DNA of 64,000 nt from Tetracentron sinense (lineage: Eukaryota > Streptophyta > Magnoliopsida > Trochodendrales > Trochodendraceae): positions 8,522,041 through 8,586,040 of the forward strand of contig CM026562.1 in assembly GCA_015143295.1 (NCBI GenBank), read 5' to 3'. The notes beneath the pieces are model-generated. The model did not search any database. It saw only the letters and a list, made by a program, of their open reading frames with translations, and was not told the origin of the DNA. The position numbers were made by a program, and so were the translations under genes. Numbering within the stretch: the stretch's first letter is position 1; each line of letters starts with the position of its first letter. Shown here piece after piece: positions 57,500 to 64,000 of this stretch.

Positions 57500-59280
57500 A
57501 TAACCCTCCTATTCTCTTTATTTCCACGTACTCCTAAGTTCTAAGCCCCCTCCTCAAAAAAAGAGTCAACATTTCGTTTTGTATGAGTGGGATGATTTTC
57601 AGCACTCAATATGTAACATGCCTTTTTGGTTCTCATCATTTTGTTAGCTTTTTTTAAAATCCTATTTGGGCCAACATTTTAACTATAAAAATTGATACAT
57701 GCCTTTTAAATTGTTGAACAATATAAGTATCAAGCTACTCATCAACATCGTCATGTTGAACAACATGGTTGGATACCATGAGTTCAAATTCCTTGGCACA
57801 CCTACAAGTAGTAGTTGAAAGAACAACATCAATTATTTTTCAAAGGCACGAGTAATTTGTTTCTTTGCTTTGAAATCAAAGTAGTGATATAGTTAATATC
57901 ATTGAAATTCGGATTTTCTAGCTGGAGATGTCTTTGATCAGGTTGTTGGGGTCATTAGCTAGATATGAGGTAAGAAGAGGGGGGTTTGATTTAGTAAGTA
58001 TAATGATAGAGTTAGAATTTTAGTGCAAGGGTTGAAGAATGAGAGTGTTCATCGTTGAATTATGAGTTTAACTATAAACCAAAGCTCCCAAAACACGTTT
58101 TGTTTTGTTTCAGGGTTTTTAGTAAAATTTAAAATAATGTAAGGACATTTTTGTGCATAAAATTTTTATTTACCCATTGTAACTGGGTGGACTTTCTGAC
58201 TTGATCACAGGTCAATCCAAACCTCGAAGGGTTATTCTGACCTATGGAAAAAAAGGGAAATGACAAAGGAAATGGGATCGAGAGCACACCAAGAATTCTG
58301 AGAGTACTGAGGAGTGGCTGCCGTTTAGCCTAGTCGTATTCGAATTAGTATTGTTGTATCCCTTTCAGGCAGATCGCCTTTCCTACTAGAGGATTTTTGT
58401 TTTGTGATCATTTAACATGAAGTAATTGTAATTCTTTGTAATAGACACATTAATTATTGCATTGTTTTTCGCATTTAATATAATAACGCCATAGCATTTA
58501 TTGTATTAACATCTTTAGCATTTATTGTGTCAAATCAATTACTTCATTTTCCTCGGGTGCCTTACGACGATTTGTTACTCATCAAAAGTTTCTAAATGGA
58601 TTGGTGAAGGTGGTCTCGCTTTACATGTAATAACACACTTTTCAACCAATGAACCTCTCACCCTCAAATCCTTCAGTCTCTTTTTACCGTTTTTATACTT
58701 TGTGAACGTTTATGCTGAAAAGCACATAAGTCATCATCCAAAGGCATTTTTTAGTCAAACAAATGTGAATGGCGCAATAACCAACATAGGTTAAAGGCAT
58801 TTTAAGGCATGTTGAAGGCACAGGATGTTTATTAAAAATATTTTTCCATGGATCTATTGGTCCATGTGTCCATCTTAAAAATCACCCATCAACATTAGCC
58901 CCATGTCTGAAATACCATTCATATGATGTTTTTGAAGACACGCCTTTGTCTTTACACTTAGAGAATTTTCAGGAAATTTGAAATTTTTGCCTTTCGAAAT
59001 CAACATTTAATGCTCACACTTTTCGAGGTCTGACATTTGTCAGTTTGCGACGTTTGACATGCCGCCTTCACTTAATGCATGTGACCGTTTTGTCATTATG
59101 ACAAATGGTGCGTCAATCAATAAGCGCCTTTTCTTATCCCGCCATTTGGTCTTCCCGCCTTTTGATTATATATTTGAGTTTTCAGTTCCTTTTTCTCACT
59201 CATTTTCATTTGCTCTTTTTCTTCTTCTTCTTCTTCTCTTCTCCTCTGCATATCCCTCATCTTATTTCTTCTTTTCTTCA
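57500..59280. other. Intergenic or element flank, nothing recognised
   Basis: AT-rich. No domain in any frame and no LTR ends found. The right end includes a TATATATT stretch (about 59167) and a pyrimidine-rich leader before the ORF at 59281. If the minus-strand gypsy element is complete, its 3' LTR should begin somewhere left of 59281, but I could not draw it. Confidence 0.5.
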
Positions 59281-62200
59281 ATGACTTCTTCAAGTATATC
59301 AAAGAGATTGGGTGACATCGGGGACTCCTTTTTCATTACTACTCAACAGATTCACCCGGATACCAGCAAGCCTCCCGATGGGTGGTGTCTCTTCCAAACA
59401 GACTCTTTGGATGACATTGTAGATCCTCCTTCACCTTTGGTTGTTCCTCGATTTTGAGTATCTAGAGGTGATTTTCTTCCCGTGAAATCCATTTTGTGCT
59501 CTCACTCTGGACCATCTGGAGATTGGGAAGGACGGATGAGGGATATGCTAAGTGATGACGAGTTTGTGGTCATTCTCGAAGATGCTGGAGTAAAAGAGGC
59601 GGTTGAACTAACTTTTTCTTTTCAAATAAGGAGGGATCAGGATGCTTTGAAATAGCTCCTTTTTAGGTGAAATTGTTTCACTTATACTTTTATTATACCA
59701 TGGGGTGAAATAGCGCATTCGCTTGAAGATTTAAAGGCACTTTTGCATTTAGAAATTTTTAGAGAGAGAGAGTTATAGCTGCCATCAACTATAATGACCT
59801 AGCCACGATGGAATGTATAAAAGCTTTAACTTCTGCTTTAAAGGCATCTACTAAGAAGTCAATGAAAAGAGCCAACTTTCACGGTTGGGTTCGATATTTC
59901 TGGAAAGACCAAGCCTCAAAAAAGGAGGTTGCATCTTCGTAACTATTGGTCTAGGGCACAGGGATGCATAGCCCGTTTAAATGAGAAGCCTTCATTGTTA
60001 TGAGGTTATCTAGATATATTTTTCCTTCTTACCCGTATGAAAAGATTTAAGAACGTCTCCTTGGTTGCGCCTCCAGGATTGCCAACGACACTAGGTATTC
60101 TCTAGCCTCTCTATTTTTGGGCAATCTATATCTTAACTTGGATTTGTTCCATAGAGATTTGATGGAGTCTAAGGTCGAGTGTCCTATAAAAACTTTTGCA
60201 TGTGCCTCTTTCCTTCAGATGTGGCTGTGGGAGAGAGTTCCAGGTATACGCCTTCACCTTTATCCCTGGTCCGGGTTGTGGATAACAGGGATCCGAAAAA
60301 ATTACTTCCCAGAGCTCTCCGATGGTCGAATGTGAGACCGAAAAAGAATGTTAGGCTCCTCCATTCCCTAGATAAGGGACTTTTCAATTTTCGCCCTTAC
60401 ACCCATACTCCAGAAGGCACAATCCCTTTGGATTTCTACACTCCAGGGTCTTCTTATGAGAAAGTATTTTTTTCAGATCACCTAACTCCTCAGAATCTTA
60501 ACTTTCTTGACATATCAAGTGATACTGTTCTCGTGGTTATAAACGAGTCACCCTTTATCCCAGTTACTTACAACTCAAGTCGCTTTCAGAGGTAGTTTGG
60601 CCTAGGCCAAGGCTGACTGTTCATGCATATCCTCCACCAGCAGTAGGTCGGATGTATCTAACAGGTAGATGGCATGAGTATTTATGCCATGATTCTGAAT
60701 TCTTCCTTATGCCTCAAGCTAATTGAGAAGAGCGGTATACTCCTACTATGAAGGTATACTAGGATAAGTCAATCCAGTTCTTTCAAGATTTCATCAAGTC
60801 TACTCCTTCTGTTGAGAACTTGCCTGAGGGGCCTAGTCCACGACTTAAAGGTTGAAAGAAACAAAGAAAAAGTACTCCCAAGAAGGCGATGCCTAAAGGT
60901 ACCAAAAGGAAGTTGGTCCTTGCCTCAAAGAAGACAAATCCTCCGACAAAGAAAAGCAAGAAGGTAGAAAAGAAAATCTACTTCCTTCCTTCCGCCTTTA
61001 ATTTAGTATTCACTATGTATATATATATTTTGTAATTTTTCAGGTAAAGGCGATAGAGGAAGATGAAGAAGATACTGAAGAATTCTTGGCTTCTTCTTCT
61101 GCTAAAGATGAAGATGAGGAAAGCAGTGATGAAGAAGTTGAAGAGGAAACTCAGGTACAGTATATTAGTGAGAGCAAAGGCGATGATGACCTATCTTCCT
61201 CAACTGGGAAAGAGTCAGATGAGGCGAGAGAATCTTTTATTGTGCGCCCTTGGGAAGAAGCCCCCAGGACTCCTATTCATGTCATCGCTCGTATCTCATC
61301 TTTCTTCAAAGGAGTCCCTTGCCACCTAATTGATGGGGTTCTACAAAATTTGCAAGAATTTCGTAGTGGGTCTAAGGTCGTTGGTAAGCCCTTATGCATC
61401 CCTATGGATTCTCTTTCGGGTGTTGTAGATGAGAATCTCCCTGGTCTTGAGAAAGATATTGCTGTATTGGCGAGTGAGTTTGCCAATATTAGGGGATCTA
61501 CCCGGGCAGCGCCTTCAAGTACTCTACCTTTGACCACCACGCCTCAAATACCTCATCTCCAAGTATCTTCACCGCCTTTTCAACAAGTTCTTCATGTGCC
61601 TTTGGGTCCTCTACCCTCGAGGCCTATTCTTGTACATCAAGGCACGACTTCAATTGTTGCTCAAGGGCATGAATGGAGTTCAGCTACACTTTTTGCTACT
61701 ACTTTCATTGGGGATTACAAAGTAAGGTCAGAATTGGCGCATTTCACCTGTTTGATTTTTGTAAACTACGACAACATCCTTGACGGCTGTTCTGTTAGGG
61801 CACATTACTTCCACTCAATTTTTTTAGAATCTATATGTAAAGTCCTTCTCTCCATGCATCAGAAGACCTTGATTGATTTATCAAAAGAGGATTTGAGACA
61901 TTGGAGGACAATCCTAGAAGATGCCCACACTATAGGCATGGAAATTGAATCGTTATTGGAATGCCTTGATGAGCTATCCATAGCTCATGAATTCAAGGAA
62001 AGGTTGGTGGCGGCTGAGCAGGAAGAGGAGCAGAATACTTCTACTATAGAAATGTTGGACAAGATCGAGAAGGATGTGGCCGAAAGGATTAAGCAAGCAG
62101 AAGTGGAGTTGAAGGCATCCCAGACTAAACTCGGTTCCTTAGAAGTAGAGCAGCAAATCTTGGATCAGAATCATGAGGAATTAGAAAGCATCATTGCAAA

Positions 62201-62288
62201 GGCACGAGATAAGTTGATGCCTCTTCGCGAAGGCCAGATTTTTGAGCGCTTTTTAGTTGATGGCTCCTCAAAGATCTTTTCTCTGTAA
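59281..62288 (+). pseudogene. Plant mobile domain (PMD)-like ORF antisense to gypsy pol
   Basis: Starts at ATG 59281. Readings FIIPWGEIAHSLEDLKALL (near 59690) and TFACASFLQMWLWERVPG (near 60192-60245) resemble the PMD signature seen in MAIN/MAIL-type proteins and in plant transposons. A basic, NLS-like stretch (TKRKLVLASKK, PPTKKSKK) ends at a plausible phase-0 intron (60964-61043, donor AAG|GTAGAA, acceptor TTTTTCAG). An acidic run follows, and 61086-62288 is open for 400 codons, ending in coiled-coil heptads (about 61980-62200). Upstream, stops at 59455, 59653, 59668 and 60853 and frame changes break it. It lies tail to tail with the minus-strand integrase, as the antisense extra ORFs of Tat elements do. 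Biochemical role unknown. Confidence 0.6.
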
Positions 62289-62301
62289 AGAAGTAGGCTT
62301 G

Positions 62302-62328
62302 TATATATATATATATATATATATATAT
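62302..62328. repeat. TA microsatellite between convergent ORFs
   Basis: Thirteen to fourteen TA units between the stop of the PMD-like ORF and the C-terminal end of the minus-strand integrase. Confidence 0.9.
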
Positions 62329-62379
62329 TTGAAAAGAGAAGTTTTATGTAATTGACAATTTGAGAAATGAATAGAAAAA

Positions 62380-64000
62380 ACTTCACTTCTTTATTATTTT
62401 TCCGTTGTGGATGGTACAGTTTTAACCATTTCCCATTAATGGGATCGTGTAATATAGTATCATCAGGTTTTCTAAGCCTATAATATCCACTTTCTCCCTT
62501 TTCTTGAATGATATATGACCCTTCCCAGTTTGATGTGAATTTAGATGCAGAGGTTCCATTTCTAATGTGCAGTGCGACATGGAGAACCAAGTCACCTTCT
62601 TCAAATATTCGCGATCGTACCATTTTATCATACGTCTTTGATACACCTTTAGTAATTATTGACTTGTTCTTCCGCTTTTACATGACTTTCTTCGATGAAT
62701 TCAACTTCATTCGCCTTTTCCATTGCGCTTTCCTTGGGATCTACTTCACGTCTTAGCATTATTCTTGCTGAGGGGACTGCTACTTCAACTGGTAAGGTCG
62801 CTTCTACTCCAAAGACCAAAGAGTAAGGCGATGCTCTTGTTGTTGTACGGGGCGATGCCCGATAGGTCCATAATGTTAGTATGAATTTTTGTGACCATTT
62901 TTTATGTTCATCCTCAACCATTTTTTCAGAATTTTGAGCAAAGTATTATTTGTAGCTTCAGTTTGTCCATTCCATTTTGGATAATACAGTGTAGACATGA
63001 TATGCTTTACATGGTATTTTCCCAATAATTCATGAACATTACTATTCACAAAAGGCGGGCCATTGTCGGTTATTATCCTATTTGGGATTCCAAAATGACA
63101 AATAATATTTTCCTTGATGAAGTTAGCCACAACGCCTCCAGTGGCCCGTTTCATTGGTATGACTTCTACCCACTTAGTGTAATACTCTGTGGCCGTAATG
63201 ATCCAAATATTCCCTTCTGAAGGTGAATTTATAGGGCCTATGAGATCAAGCCCCCATGTGTGGAAAGGCCAGGGCGTACTGATTTTTTGAAGGGCCAATG
63301 TCGGGGCATGAATAAGGTCGCCATGAACCTGATACTGATGACAGGTTTTCACAAACATCACCGAGTCTACCTCTATAGTTGGCCAGTAATACCCTAATTC
63401 AAGGAGTTGAGTACACAACTTCTTTTTCCCTTGATGACTTCCATATTCATCACTGTGAGTTTCAAAAAGTACCATCTTGGCCTCTTGATTGTTTAAACAC
63501 CTTAATGGAGCGCCCTCAACTCCTCTTCTGAACAGATGCTCTTGTTGTAAGAAGAATCTTTGCGCTTTCCTCTGTAATTTCGATGCATCTTTCTTGTCAA
63601 GTGAAAGTTTCCTACTTCTTAAGTATTCCACGTAGGGTTGCTTCCAATCTCCTCCCTCTGCAATGAAATAACATTTTGCCGGGTCCAGGGGCGATTGACA
63701 TTTATGGTAGTTTCTTTGGATGACGTTGGCATCAGAGATCATATCTGGCCAATAGAATCCAAATCTTTGCAATCTTTTGAAAAGTGGTATCGATTGGTCT
63801 TGGCCACAGACTCGGTCATACATTTCCTTTAGCTGGTCTCTTGCTTCTCTCGCCCCTAAGCACCTCATGAGGATTCCATCAGATGAACGCTAGTACAATC
63901 TAAATGTAGGAAGTTCTTTAGTACTTTCAGTGATTTGGTATGACCGCCTTTAATAAGATTGACTTCAATTTCTTTCCGCCAATCATTTTCTTCCGTAAAA
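62380..64000 (-). pseudogene. pol: Ty3/gypsy integrase region, truncated by window end
   Basis: Minus-strand readings: the pre-integrase region with two spacer repeats (63868 down), the zinc finger (HSDEYGSHQGKKK ... KTCHQYQVHGD, where the second Cys of the CxxC pair is Tyr), core WGLDLIGP, IITDNGPPF and NGQTEATNN, then RASPRTTTRASPYSLVFG and a C-terminal SNWEGSYIIQEK segment. The core is open for 330 codons (63868-62876). A shift or stop near 62890-62920 and another near 62625-62650 separate the tail pieces. It inserts element DNA. RT and gag must lie beyond position 64000. Family is Tat-like by context (antisense ORF), not proven. Confidence 0.8.

Noticed and set aside
59117-59302. Minus-strand Arg/Glu-rich frame
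   Set aside because: Antisense of a CTT-rich leader. Composition explains it.
1-64000. tRNA, rRNA or CRISPR features
   Set aside because: No cloverleaf with paired A and B boxes, no rRNA-like blocks, no regular repeat-spacer arrays were seen on reading. A covariance-model scan would be needed to exclude small RNAs.

Overview
The window is nuclear DNA of a flowering plant: genes have GT-AG introns, TATA boxes and AATAAA signals, the proteins are of plant families, and most of the length is nested transposable elements. I cannot assign a species. Nothing bacterial is present (no operons, CRISPR arrays or phage).

Left part (1-22.5 kb) is gene-bearing. It holds one intact two-exon secreted beta-1,3-glucanase gene (GH17, + strand, 7815-10257) and one intact five-exon purple acid phosphatase 16-like gene (- strand, 17107-12647). 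The phosphatase gene has a second, phase-compatible first exon further upstream (17821-17566). There is also a broken IQD (calmodulin-binding) last-exon fragment (- strand, 11490-11028) and one unassigned exon-like fragment (3914-4147). Small elements lie between them: MITE-like foldbacks at 5.3-6.0 kb, AT- and GAGC-rich repeats, a complete TRIM element (21532-22271) and a Tourist/PIF-Harbinger MITE (22533-22973).

From about 23.0 to 57.5 kb I see one nest. A Helitron-like element (5' end 23019, 3' end 57331) was hit by a Ty3/gypsy Tat-type LTR retrotransposon at target CAAGT. The Tat insertion now appears as a solo LTR (25038-26374), a truncated internal region, a middle LTR (44838-46190), a second internal region with decayed gag and pol, and a last LTR (55388-56685). 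The Helitron 3' end plus host flank is duplicated (26375-29885 and 56686-57499), with a TTT microhomology junction, pointing to an unequal exchange. Later insertions sit inside: a 2.7 kb LTR-like element with a family of hairpins (26900-29616), a 10.7 kb Copia element of Sirevirus type with matching 1503 bp LTRs and a perfect GAACC target duplication (31658-42384), and a 1.5 kb solo LTR with GGTAT target duplication (49911-51454).

The right end (59.3-64 kb) carries another Ty3/gypsy integrase region on the minus strand. Facing it tail to tail is a broken plus-strand ORF resembling the plant mobile domain (PMD) with a coiled-coil tail, the layout of Tat elements that carry an antisense extra ORF.

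The two cellular genes are unrelated in function: one is a cell-wall or defence glucanase, the other a secreted metallophosphoesterase. The most unusual signals are the twin first exons of the phosphatase, a TTCGnCGACGAA array shared by the Copia LTR and the DNA just before its env-like ORF, the hairpin family in the 2.7 kb insertion, and the recombinant history of the Tat/Helitron nest.
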